Of a DNA stretch of 64,000 nucleotides, positions 34,790 through 42,651 are shown in pieces. The stretch's first letter is position 1. Every line of letters begins with the position of its first letter. The position numbers and the translations under genes were made by a program. The notes beneath the pieces were generated by a model. That model did no database searches. It had not been told where the DNA came from and saw nothing but the letters and a program-made list of their open reading frames with translations. Source of the stretch: Asticcacaulis sp. ZE23SCel15 (GTDB lineage: Bacteria > Pseudomonadota > Alphaproteobacteria > Caulobacterales > Caulobacteraceae); NCBI RefSeq assembly GCF_030505395.1, contig NZ_CP130044.1:667001-731000 (forward strand), read 5' to 3'.

Positions 34790-35729
34790 TACACTCGATC
34801 CCCATGCCTGGCTTGATCCGGAATATCCCGACTGCGCGTTTCCACCGCACGGTTTGGGTCAATGGCAGTTGCGTTTCATGGAAGAGGTGTTCCACAAGGA
34901 TATTTCAAACGGCAAGCTGCTCAATCTGTATTGCATGGCCTACGATAAGTACCTCGACTCCGCTCAAGTGTTTGGCGACTACTACGGTCGCGTGACCGCC
35001 CTCTTACTCAGTCGTATGTCAGGGAACGTTATAGAGCCCGGCAATGATCCTGCAGCCCTTGAGGCGGACATTGGCTTTGAGCCGGAAGCCTATATGGACG
35101 CTATCGGACGGCTATGCGCGGGCGACCTCACGGACGCAGAGCTTCTGTGCCTTTATGATCTGGCAACCTCGCTGCGCGGCGATGACGACTATGGCCCGCA
35201 GTGGCAATCGGTCATGGACCTATGCCGGGCCAGTGCCCTCAAACGCATTGACCAGCATCAAGAGCGCAAGGTGTCCAAAAAACACGATTGGCAATGGCGG
35301 TTCGATGCCGACGATGATGACAATGACGGACTATCGTTACGGGAGCATTTGCGCCGCTCGGAATTTGCGCTTGATCCATCACTGTCCGATGTGCGGTTGC
35401 TGAACCTTCACATCTATCTTCAACAGTTCGGGGTTGACCAGCCCGTGTTCGATGAATTGATCGACATCACAAAAGTGATGGTTGAGGAACGTCTGGAACG
35501 CGGAGGTGGCGAGCCTGAGAGGAATCCGCATTTCCCCGGCTACGACCCGGAACAATACCTTCAAGCGGCTGAGGCCGTTTGTTCCCGCCAGATGCCAAGC
35601 CCAAACCTCCTGGTGCTATGTATCGTTGCGCGGAACAATTCGAGCTATGATGACGATATCGGACAATGGTGGGCGGCGACGGCGGATATGACGTGTGCGC
35701 AGCTTCTTACAAGGATGCGAGGCGGGTGA
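34782..35729 (+). CDS. Protein of four degenerate ~55-residue helical repeats, unknown function
   Basis: A 315-residue acidic protein that I do not recognise. The true start is the ATG at 34782; the ORF begins earlier (34626) inside the XRE gene. Four repeats are visible by their core: GKLLNLYCMAYD (res 44-55), AELLCLYDLATS (119-130), VRLLNLHIYLQQ (204-215) and PNLLVLCIVARN (274-285). Each is followed about 20-25 residues later by a helix ending in R-M, R-I or R-L (LLLSRM, ALKRI, EERL, LLTRM). Starts are 75, 85 and 70 residues apart. A DDDDNDG acidic linker separates repeats 2 and 3. There is no signal or membrane segment. It is coupled to the XRE regulator and may be an effector, toxin or scaffold. 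Confidence 0.8.
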   Translation: MANTLDPHAWLDPEYPDCAFPPHGLGQWQLRFMEEVFHKDISNGKLLNLYCMAYDKYLDSAQVFGDYYGRVTALLLSRMSGNVIEPGNDPAALEADIGFEPEAYMDAIGRLCAGDLTDAELLCLYDLATSLRGDDDYGPQWQSVMDLCRASALKRIDQHQERKVSKKHDWQWRFDADDDDNDGLSLREHLRRSEFALDPSLSDVRLLNLHIYLQQFGVDQPVFDELIDITKVMVEERLERGGGEPERNPHFPGYDPEQYLQAAEAVCSRQMPSPNLLVLCIVARNNSSYDDDIGQWWAATADMTCAQLLTRMRGG

Positions 35730-35790
35730 GCGCCTATGTCAGGCTTCTTCTTCCCAATTCGATTGCGAGCGGCATTGCGCGAATAAAAGA

Positions 35791-36678
35791 CTATTCTGCC
35801 TTCGCTTTTTCCGTGGCTTTGGCCAACGCATCTAAGAAAGCGGCAACCTGGCCGAACGCATCCTGTTGCCACTGATCCTCGCTCCTCTCCCCAAGGGCCT
35901 GAGTACCCCTAACGAATTCACGGACATTAACGGGCCCAACATGCTCGAAGGACTGGAACTTATCCGCGATATATTGAAATCCCTCCGCACCAGACTGTTC
36001 AGCCAAAAGCGGAACACACTGCGCAGCCAAAGCCTCAATGCCCTGCGGGAAATTGCGGATACAGTAGTAGATATCATAGGCATCCTTGGGCTTGTCGCGC
36101 TTACCGATCGCATGCCCTTTCATGGCAAGCAGAGCCGGGATGGACGCAATAGCTATCTCCACCCGATTGATGCCGCCTCTTGGCATGGTACCCTCGATCG
36201 CGACCATTTCAGCGAACTTCAATGCTAGGTCGGCACCATCTGCACGCTGAACCGCGAAATCATCCAGGAAAGGTGGGTCGTGCTTTTCCAGCTTGACGTT
36301 GCGAGGCATTAGGAAGTCGACATAAATGTCGATGGGCGCACCCCCGTCGTTAACGCGCACCGTGCGGACAAGCTGAAACCGCCGCCGCTCGCCTTTCTGT
36401 GCGTAACCGCTAATTAAGAGCGCCTTGACCAAGTCCACGTATTCGCTTTCCCTTAGGCCTTCGGCGTCAAGGCTGAGATCTACGTCGAGCGTGCCAACGT
36501 GCCGCATATCGTCATTATCAAGCAACAGCCAAGGGACGGCGCCACCGATTAACACAAACTTTCCGCGGAAGGCGCCAAGAACTTGGCCTATCTCTACCAG
36601 TACCGATCGAACGGCCGTTTTTGAGCGATCATCATAGTCGACAGCTGACTGGGGGTCTTTATTGGGAGTTAAGACCAT
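35791..36678 (-). CDS. AbiEii-type nucleotidyltransferase, toxin of a type IV-like pair
   Basis: A 295-residue protein of the nucleotidyltransferase AbiEii/AbiGii family. It shows the NTase core FVLIGGAVPWLLLDN followed by HVGTLDVDLSLD (the two acidic residues after GG-x-x) and a third acidic position in PIDIYVDFLMPR. The C-terminal KPKDAYDIYYCIRN is a typical AbiEii block. In known AbiE systems the toxin transfers nucleotides to tRNA or another target and is blocked at the transcription level by AbiEi. The start overlaps the end of the antitoxin gene by 10 bases. Confidence 0.85.
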   Translation of the reverse strand: MVLTPNKDPQSAVDYDDRSKTAVRSVLVEIGQVLGAFRGKFVLIGGAVPWLLLDNDDMRHVGTLDVDLSLDAEGLRESEYVDLVKALLISGYAQKGERRRFQLVRTVRVNDGGAPIDIYVDFLMPRNVKLEKHDPPFLDDFAVQRADGADLALKFAEMVAIEGTMPRGGINRVEIAIASIPALLAMKGHAIGKRDKPKDAYDIYYCIRNFPQGIEALAAQCVPLLAEQSGAEGFQYIADKFQSFEHVGPVNVREFVRGTQALGERSEDQWQQDAFGQVAAFLDALAKATEKAKAE

Positions 36679-37757
36679 TGCAGCATTGCCTTGCGCAGAA
36701 CATTAGCGGATTCGAAGCCGCGATCACCAGACACCGATAGGTCTAGATAGGTTTGAACGGGGCTCGTGCACCAAATCCCTTCAGTCGGTTCGATCGCATC
36801 CCAGATCGGACCTTCATCCTTCAAGACGGTGATCTGAACATTTTCGCCGTGTCCAGATGCGGTCAACTGTAGTGCAGACTTCAATCGCTGAAGCCCGCGC
36901 TTATCAGCGTAAAAGGTTTCCGAACCAACCCGCGCATAAGGCGCCATCCACTTAGCCGCTGAGAAAGATGACAACACGGCTTGTCCTATGTTTGAATGCG
37001 TCCCCAAGACGTCGCGAAGGGCAAACGTGAACTGGTTCCCGTGCAAGGTCGTGTAAAAGGAATATGTCTCCCCCGCTGGCTTCGTGTAGACCTTCTGCCA
37101 TGCCTCCAGTAGCTCGATGGGCTTCGTCAAAACGATGCCCTGGCTTTGATCAGAAGCAAAACCCTTTTCGATAAGTGCCTTTCGGACATTGCTGACCAAC
37201 CCGAGGCTCACCGCCGCTTTCAACCGAAGCTCATCGACCCGCCATTGGCGCCATGGTCCCGTCTCCAGTTCCGGCAAGCCGGGAACCGTCTTTAACATGA
37301 CGCGAAGAACTGAAGCCGCCTTAGGCGAAAACAGAGATTTGAACTCACGCTTTTCCTTGAACGGATTATCCTCAGATTGCCTTTCGATATAAAGCCCATC
37401 GACCGCAATCCGGGCGTTCCCAGCCAGGTCGAAATAGGACACTTTTTCTTCCTCACAAAAGGCCCGAACGGCTTCCGATAGATAGGGAGCGACAAACACA
37501 GGAAACGCATTGGGCCCAAAGGCGCCTATATCGCGCTTCAGCTTGTAGATCGCTAGCTCCGCTACCTTTGGCTGACCGTTACTTTTCACTTCACAGACTA
37601 GAATGGATTGTCGTCCTTGGTTTGAGATAGTTACGACAATGTCCGCCCCTGCGGAGTCCGATCTATCCTCTTCTTCCACGAATTGAGCATCAAGGCCAGG
37701 CACCCGCCCAAGAAGGGTAACCAGCGCGTCACGGGCATCTTGTTCTGTTTGTTTCAT
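36669..37757 (-). CDS. AbiEi-like antitoxin with a nuclease-like N-terminal domain
   Basis: A 362-residue product from the ATG at 37757; 13 more codons are possible upstream. The N-terminal 100 residues have a PD-(D/E)xK-like pattern (GADIVVTISNQGRQSILVCEVKSNGQPK, Asp and Glu-x-Lys), unlike short AbiEi proteins. The middle has a winged-helix-like region (RVDELRLKAAVSLGLVSNVRKALIEKGF), and the C-terminal part matches the repressor-type domain of AbiEi relatives. It directly precedes the toxin, with the 8-bp palindrome upstream as a likely operator. Whether the nuclease-like core is active is not known. Confidence 0.8.
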   Translation of the reverse strand: MKQTEQDARDALVTLLGRVPGLDAQFVEEEDRSDSAGADIVVTISNQGRQSILVCEVKSNGQPKVAELAIYKLKRDIGAFGPNAFPVFVAPYLSEAVRAFCEEEKVSYFDLAGNARIAVDGLYIERQSEDNPFKEKREFKSLFSPKAASVLRVMLKTVPGLPELETGPWRQWRVDELRLKAAVSLGLVSNVRKALIEKGFASDQSQGIVLTKPIELLEAWQKVYTKPAGETYSFYTTLHGNQFTFALRDVLGTHSNIGQAVLSSFSAAKWMAPYARVGSETFYADKRGLQRLKSALQLTASGHGENVQITVLKDEGPIWDAIEPTEGIWCTSPVQTYLDLSVSGDRGFESANVLRKAMLQWS

Positions 37758-37769
37758 TGCAGAGACCAC

Positions 37770-37787
37770 TTTCACCAGATGGTGAAA
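37770..37787 (-). promoter_or_regulatory. TTTCACCA-GA-TGGTGAAA palindrome upstream of the AbiE-type pair
   Basis: TTTCACCA (37770-37777) and TGGTGAAA (37780-37787) are perfect mirrors around two bases, 13 bases upstream of the antitoxin ATG. A related half pair, TTTCA...TGAAA (37837-37841, 37850-37854), lies further upstream. AbiEi repressors bind inverted repeats in their own promoters. Confidence 0.65.
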
Positions 37788-38331
37788 ATTATTCATTTGC
37801 TGAAATATGTCAAGATTTTTTCATTAAAATCCAAATTTTCACCGTGCGATGAAATTGAATTTTTGATGAAATTAAATTCGCCTCTCGCGCGAGGTTATGC
37901 GATATTAGTATAAAGGACGGCACAAAGGCGAAAATGAAGCGAGCCAACACCCTCGTCTTGACCAGTAGCAGAATTTGCCAATAGGCAAGGTTACCAAGCC
38001 CATGATTTCCGACCGTCACAACGAATACAAGGCTAAGGGCCTGCTCGGCAAAGGACAAGCGTCGCAGTAGCGGTGGTCATAACGCCGTTTTGGCTGAACC
38101 CTTGTGCTGCGGAAAACCCCCGTCGGGAGCCATACCTGGCAGGGCCCTACCAGATTGATACAGCCCACAACCCGCTACGCGGCGGATACCGCCACTAAGT
38201 AGATTCCGGCGCGCCATCGGTGATGAACATTGGGCCTATTATCGCCACAAGAATTGGTTAACCATTGATTGATAAGGTGAGTTGACGAAATCGCGTGTTC
38301 ATGTTATGTTCTTCGCCGGAACGAGGTTTAC
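37788..38331. other. Intergenic stretch, AT-rich left half, no gene seen
   Basis: Bases 37788-37920 are AT-rich, with TTTCACC/GATGAAA repeats and ATGAAATTGAAT/ATGAAATTAAAT direct repeats (37850-37877), likely promoter DNA. Short frames (82 codons or fewer) have no ribosome site or family pattern. The part from 38060 to 38330 has no feature I can support apart from two small hairpins. Confidence 0.4.
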
Positions 38332-38559
38332 ATGCTGCGTTACAATCAAGAAAAACCTTTTTCGAGGCCTAGGTGCAAACATTGCAGACGCATGTGGACG
38401 CCAGAAAACGGTAAAAATACCAGGTTCGACTATTGCGGTGCGTGCTCCGCCGAGCGCAAGATGACGGCCACCAGTTCGCTATCGTTGAGAAAGCTGGACC
38501 GAAGCGACGATCAAAACGGTTATGTCTTGCCGAGAGCACTGCGAAAAGCCTCGCGCTAA
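38332..38559 (+). CDS. Small zinc-ribbon-like protein
   Basis: A 75-residue protein with CKHC (res 15-18) and CGAC (35-38), spaced by 16 residues and read as a four-Cys zinc ribbon (RCKHCRRMWTPENGKN...FDYCGACSAERK). GAGG lies 9 bases before the ATG. The C-terminal half is basic. The stop overlaps the end of the kinase gene, which converges on it. It may be a small DNA- or RNA-binding regulator of the element. It is short and unsupported by family, so confidence is modest. Confidence 0.5.
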   Translation: MLRYNQEKPFSRPRCKHCRRMWTPENGKNTRFDYCGACSAERKMTATSSLSLRKLDRSDDQNGYVLPRALRKASR

Positions 38560-39590
38560 GGGTTGTTTTTGAAAAACTCTTGAAGCTGCCGATCGACTTC
38601 CTTTCGAGAAAGAATGTCATCTCCGCCCCCTAAAGTGTGCGTCTTGCCCGTTTTTAAAGGTTCACTCCATGCATGCCACTCGTGGTCACGAGCATTGTGA
38701 CGCTGCCATAACACGCTCACTTTGCGAGGTCCTTTAACTCGCTCCCACCTTATTTCTTTAGGTGTAACGCTGCACGACCATTCAGGAGTTGGGAGCCTAC
38801 TTAGTGCCGCAAAAAGTTCAGTGGCAGTTTGCACCCGTTTGTCAGGCGAATCATGAAGCATTTTTCTTATAATTCGACGCCACTCATCAGGGATATGGGG
38901 CAGCCACTTCAGAGTCTTGCAGTAGTCGCCATCTTGTACAACCGTTCGTGGCAACGGCGCTGCCGAGTACCAGCTCGAGCCATGCAAAAGCCTATACAAT
39001 GTCATTCCCATACTCCAGATGTCCGCCTTGACACTGGTGCCGCCGCCCGCCCAAACTTCTGGTGCTATATGGTCAGAATATCCGGCTTGAGAACCATACC
39101 CCAAAATGAGGTTGTCCGTGACAAGTCCGAAGTCACCCAATTGAGCGACGCCTGAACCACTAATCAAGATATTTCCGGGTTTAATGTCACGATGCAACAT
39201 GCCTCGGCTATGTAGCGATTGCAGTCCGAGTGTGATTTCTGTCGCCACCTTTCGAAGACGGTCGAGCTTCATCGGTCCTGCATCGTATACACCTTGCAAA
39301 GAACCACCGGCGCAATATTCCATAGCGAAAACGATACTGTCATCAGTCTCATCTTCGACCAGATGATGAATTTGCACTACATTCCGGTGCGAAGCTGCCT
39401 TCAGGTTCTGGGCTTCCTTCAATAAGCCCTGTTTTCTCGCCGACCATTCCGCATCCGGTTTCGTTGGATCCTTTTGAATTCTTTTAACTGCCACGGCACC
39501 GTGCACTGGGTCTTGCCCCATATAAACATCGCCAAAAAACCCACTGGCGATATGCTTACCGATAATCAGACCGGATTTAAAACTAGCCAT
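38556..39590 (-). CDS. Hanks-type Ser/Thr protein kinase with unknown C-terminal domain
   Basis: A 344-residue cytoplasmic kinase. The full set of kinase motifs is present: IGKHIASGFFGDVYMG (glycine loop), VAVKRI (ATP lysine), a Glu in KEAQNL, MLHRDIKPGNIL (catalytic loop), LGDFGL (metal Asp) and HIAPEVWAGG (APE). So the kinase is probably active. The last 80 residues (from WERVKGPRKVSVLWQR) form a separate small domain that I do not recognise. There is no membrane segment. It starts three bases after the end of the RuvC-like gene, so the two form an operon. Kinases in such elements have been linked to phage sensing or abortive infection in other bacteria; the role here is inferred. Confidence 0.9.
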   Translation of the reverse strand: MASFKSGLIIGKHIASGFFGDVYMGQDPVHGAVAVKRIQKDPTKPDAEWSARKQGLLKEAQNLKAASHRNVVQIHHLVEDETDDSIVFAMEYCAGGSLQGVYDAGPMKLDRLRKVATEITLGLQSLHSRGMLHRDIKPGNILISGSGVAQLGDFGLVTDNLILGYGSQAGYSDHIAPEVWAGGGTSVKADIWSMGMTLYRLLHGSSWYSAAPLPRTVVQDGDYCKTLKWLPHIPDEWRRIIRKMLHDSPDKRVQTATELFAALSRLPTPEWSCSVTPKEIRWERVKGPRKVSVLWQRHNARDHEWHAWSEPLKTGKTHTLGGGDDILSRKEVDRQLQEFFKNNP

Positions 39591-39593
39591 GCC

Positions 39594-40055
39594 CTATAGC
39601 CGTGACGCCAATAACAGCATCGCAGCCTCACGACTACCGCTGCGCAAATGAACACCGGCAATTTCAGCCGTCCAAAATGCCTCGTCCTTCAGGTATTCGT
39701 CCATTTTTCGATTGCCGAAATTGCGACTGATGTTGTTCTTTGCAAGCACGGAAACGTTAGCAACAGAACTTGCGGCCGCGCATATAACCACGCCTCGGAG
39801 TTCTGCAGAAGTTAGGTGCGATAACTTCGTGCTACTGGAAACAGCGCTCGCCTTCACAATTACTTTCTCGACGCGCTTACTGCCGAGAAAGTCAGCAATT
39901 TGATGGTGCATAAATTTATAGGCATCAGCGCGATTGCCGGTTTGCATTGTCCAGGTTACATCACACTCGATCACCATGGGACCAGAGGCGGGCACTGTTG
40001 CCCCCACTATTGTGACCTTATCGCCTACCACCGCAATTCCGACCCAATGCCCCAT
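39594..40055 (-). CDS. RuvC/RNase H-like fold protein, probably inactive, kinase partner
   Basis: A 153-residue protein upstream of the kinase. The strand order (HWVGIAVVGDKVTIVGATV, PMVIECDVTWTM, a helix RADAYKFMHHQIADFLG, then VEKVIVKASAV) and the following TSAELRGVVICAAASSVANV resemble the RuvC pattern (V-x-E, then ARG-VV-LAAA). The first-strand Asp is missing, and the Glu position reads Lys (VIVKAS), so nuclease activity is doubtful. The match is by eye and weak. Role unknown; the operon suggests that it is a target, sensor or partner of the kinase. Confidence 0.6.
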   Translation of the reverse strand: MGHWVGIAVVGDKVTIVGATVPASGPMVIECDVTWTMQTGNRADAYKFMHHQIADFLGSKRVEKVIVKASAVSSSTKLSHLTSAELRGVVICAAASSVANVSVLAKNNISRNFGNRKMDEYLKDEAFWTAEIAGVHLRSGSREAAMLLLASRL

Positions 40056-40328
40056 TTTGCCCTCTTTGACTCCAGCGTTGCATGTATGACGTGCTTTTCG
40101 GAATAAAGAAAAGGAAAAGTTGCAGTTACCCCGGCGAACTCATGTCAATGAGAGGACATGGAGTTGGAAGACGGTTGACGCACGTTAATAGGCCATAAAG
40201 TCGTCTTTTTTAATTGATGCCGCTTTGTTTCTGTTACTGCCCTTAGCGCGTAGCGCTTCGAAACGCGGCCTCTGCCCATCTTGCCAGAACGGTATTAACT
40301 TTTGCTGGATCACGTCAGGTGAACGACC

Positions 40329-40935
40329 ATGTCACGAGATCAAAGACCTCATAGGCTGGCACTAGCTATAAAGGAGGATGGCAAAGGCGTCCCATATGGT
40401 GGATCTGACCAAGCTCCCTTAGACGGCCATGCGAACCACGGCTTCAAATACCTGAGACAGAACCTGTCGCTGATCGACCAGATTCCGGAAGTTAAGGATG
40501 ATCCCCTCTTCAGGGAATCTCATACTGACGATCAGCAGGCCCAACGGAGGACTATTTACAGTTGGTTGTGGTCGCCGGCAGTTTGAAGAAGGTCAAGACC
40601 ATCGAATGGGCGGCTATCTCGAACTGGCTTTCAATTCTAGTGAATGGGACCCTGCCCACTAATTCCGCCTTTTCTACCATTTCTACCGTTTTCTGAGAAA
40701 CAACTCGTTCGACGCGCCCGTAGCAGTAGATTGGGAACTGGGGAACGTTTATTTTACTGATGCGGGTGTCCACGGCTATTCACTCACTACCTGGATCAAC
40801 ACTTCATTTGTTGGGGCTGAAGAGCAGGCCTCGATCGACTGGGACCGCGCACTTGATTCTCTAGTCTTTTCTTCGGCGCGATGGAGGGGCAGAGAGATGA
40901 CAAGATCATTGCCTAAGGCGCTCGATATCCTGTAG
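40329..40935 (+). pseudogene. Decayed gene with frameshift and stop codon, family not recognised
   Basis: The first frame runs from an ATG at 40329 (MSRDQRPHRLALAIKEDGKG) to a stop near 40586. The sense then seems to pass to the next frame at about 40552 (LFTVGCGRRQFEEGQDHRMG, GYLELAFNSSEWDPAH), meets TAA at 40660-40662, and continues (FRLFYHFYRFLRNN, NVYFTDAGVHGYSLTTWINT, SLPKALDIL) to TAG at 40935. The join makes a plausible protein of about 200 residues. Both lesions are inferred from the sense of the sequence, not from a homologue. The surrounding 40056-40328 and 40936-41192 hold no gene I can support. Confidence 0.55.
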
Positions 40936-41192
40936 CGCTATCTCGTGAAGGAAAGTATGCACGGGAGGTGATGCGACCCGCGCGAAGCGCTGATCATCCG
41001 CTATTTGTCGAACTGCGCGTTGAACCACAGAACGATACTGAAAGCGAAGACCAAAGGCACAATCATGCGCGGGGCGTAGCACTAGAGCCGCAAATTTGCC
41101 AAAAATCATCAATTTGATCGATTTGCGACTTGCCGCTACATATTTGAAGCCCCAATTTATCAGCGCGAAAGACACTTAGTGGGGGAAAATAC

Positions 41193-42014
41193 ATGCTTGG
41201 CAAATCATCACCTATTCCAGATCATATACTTGAAGACGACAAGCTGAAAGGACGGGTTACAACCGGACTTGCGACGGCGGCATCTTCGGCACTTACGAAA
41301 AGCGACTGGAAATTTGCGGCAGAAAAAGGCGGTTATTCGGACAGCCTAGATGGGCACCGACGTTTTTACAAGAGCCTCGATTTCGGTGACGACGACTACG
41401 AGGGTAATGTCCTCACTTTAGTGAAATATCTTTTCGATGAAATGCCGTTGGAATTCGTCGAACTGTTCAACCATCCCAAGGTGCAGGCCCGGCTTATGCA
41501 ACGCGACCCTGCCTTAGTCGATTTATGGAGAGGCGAAGCCGATCCGGTACTGGTCGCGGTGGCACACGCCTTCGATGAGATCAAGGCCGTCAGTACCAAC
41601 ATCGATCTATCACAATATGCGTCTCGGATTAATGCCGCTCTGCCCGGCGACCCCAAGCAGGCCATTGGCGCCACTAAGGACATGCTCGAGGCCGTTATGC
41701 GGACCATATTGCATCGCACTGGACATCAGGATGTTGACGATCTGGACTTCCCGGGCCTCACGACCCACACATTCAATGCCTTGGGCCTTACAGAGGCCAG
41801 TAAGCCCTCTACCGAGGGCGAGGGACTTGTCAGGAAAATAGCCAGCACGGCCAGGAAAATGATTCTGACAGCCAACGAGTTGCGGAACCATCTTGGCACG
41901 GGCCATGGGCGGAACGTCGATGAAGAGGAGGACCTGTCCGCAGACGATGCCAGCATGGTGGCCTCAAGCGGGCTGATTCTGGCCGCTTGGCTGATAAAAC
42001 GCGCCGGCATTTGA
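41193..42014 (+). CDS. Abortive-infection C-terminal (Abi_C) domain protein
   Basis: A 273-residue protein. The C-terminal half (from about res 145) matches the Abi_C pattern: RINAALPGDPKQAIGATKDM and MLEAVMRTIL, LNALG-like segment, then ANELRNHLGTGHGR and an ending AAWLIKR. Abi_C is found in abortive-infection and anti-phage proteins. The N-terminal 140 residues (SSALTKSDWKFAAEKGGYSD, GNVLTLVKYLFDEMP) are less familiar. It is the last gene of the element before the right border and probably has its own promoter in 40936-41192. Confidence 0.82.
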   Translation: MLGKSSPIPDHILEDDKLKGRVTTGLATAASSALTKSDWKFAAEKGGYSDSLDGHRRFYKSLDFGDDDYEGNVLTLVKYLFDEMPLEFVELFNHPKVQARLMQRDPALVDLWRGEADPVLVAVAHAFDEIKAVSTNIDLSQYASRINAALPGDPKQAIGATKDMLEAVMRTILHRTGHQDVDDLDFPGLTTHTFNALGLTEASKPSTEGEGLVRKIASTARKMILTANELRNHLGTGHGRNVDEEEDLSADDASMVASSGLILAAWLIKRAGI

Positions 42015-42387
42015 GATGGCGTGACCGCCGACGACGCTCGGGTTGCGAACCCGGGATCATCGACGACGGTAAAATAGCTGATGAGGCCATCTTCGAACTC
42101 GACAATGACAGGGGCAACCGCATCCGAACTTCGTGGTCCGAATTCAAGTCGTAAATTTGCTTGCCGAATGTGTTTGTCAAGATAACTTTCAGCGCGTTCG
42201 GGGGTGTCCGCTTTAGGGCTACTCGAACGCGGATGAATGTCCGAATTGGGCCATTTCCAGCAGAAAATTGCCGCATTTTCACACCCGAACCGCTCGACCG
42301 AAAAGCAAATTAGTGTTATAAAGACGGCAACGAATGGCACCGGACGCAATTGGATTCGGGACTGTAACCCGCACAACACATTTTCGA

Positions 42388-42407
42388 GTGGGGTATAAAG
42401 TGGGGTA
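42388..42407. repeat. Right-end copy of the GTGGGGTA motif pair
   Basis: The 20 bases gtggggtataaagtggggta are identical to those at 22009-22028. They sit 56 bases inside the right tRNA repeat, while the left copy is about 114 bases inside the tRNA end. This suggests arm-type sites for the integrase or a shared regulator site. Confidence 0.6.
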
Positions 42408-42462
42408 TCTTAAAAACCTCACTGATCAAATAAGACATTCAATCAATTGACAATTTTATAAC

Positions 42463-42560
42463 TTCGAGTCCTCTCCTGGCACCAATAGGTCTTCTGGATT
42501 TGTCCGGGAAATATAGAAAACCCTTACAATCTGATATTTTCGGAGTAAAATTTTACCGCC
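42463..42560. repeat. attR: decayed tRNA-Leu 3' end with flank
   Basis: TTCGAGTCCTCTCCTGG is followed by C-ACCAATAGGTCTT. Compared with the left copy it lacks one G, so the acceptor arm is no longer complete. The following bases (TGTCCGGGAAATATAGAAAA, TGATATTTT) match the left flank with small changes for about 80 bases. Confidence 0.8.
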
Positions 42561-42651
42561 ATTCGCGCTTTGCCCGCCTTATCGGGGTCTGCCCATACCA
42601 AGTGGGTCTGGCTTTTGATAGCCATCAGTCAGGCGCCCCTCGTGAGGGCAT

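Larger units (their letters stand above)
42015..42651. other. Right-end non-coding region of the element and flank
   Basis: No gene is seen. Contents: the GTGGGGTA pair at 42388-42407, the decayed tRNA 3' end at 42463-42480 and the flank repeat to about 42600. The upstream part (42015-42380) shows only reverse-strand frames without family pattern. Confidence 0.6.

Noticed and set aside
37810-38058. 82-codon minus-strand hydrophobic frame
   Set aside because: It runs through AT-rich promoter DNA of the AbiE-type pair, has no ribosome site and no pattern.
40906-41175. 89-codon minus-strand frame
   Set aside because: It overlaps the end of the decayed gene, lacks a ribosome site, and shows no domain.
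41726-42379. 217-codon minus-strand frame opposite the Abi_C gene
   Set aside because: The Abi_C pattern on the plus strand explains this interval; the reverse frame is Ser/Arg-rich noise.
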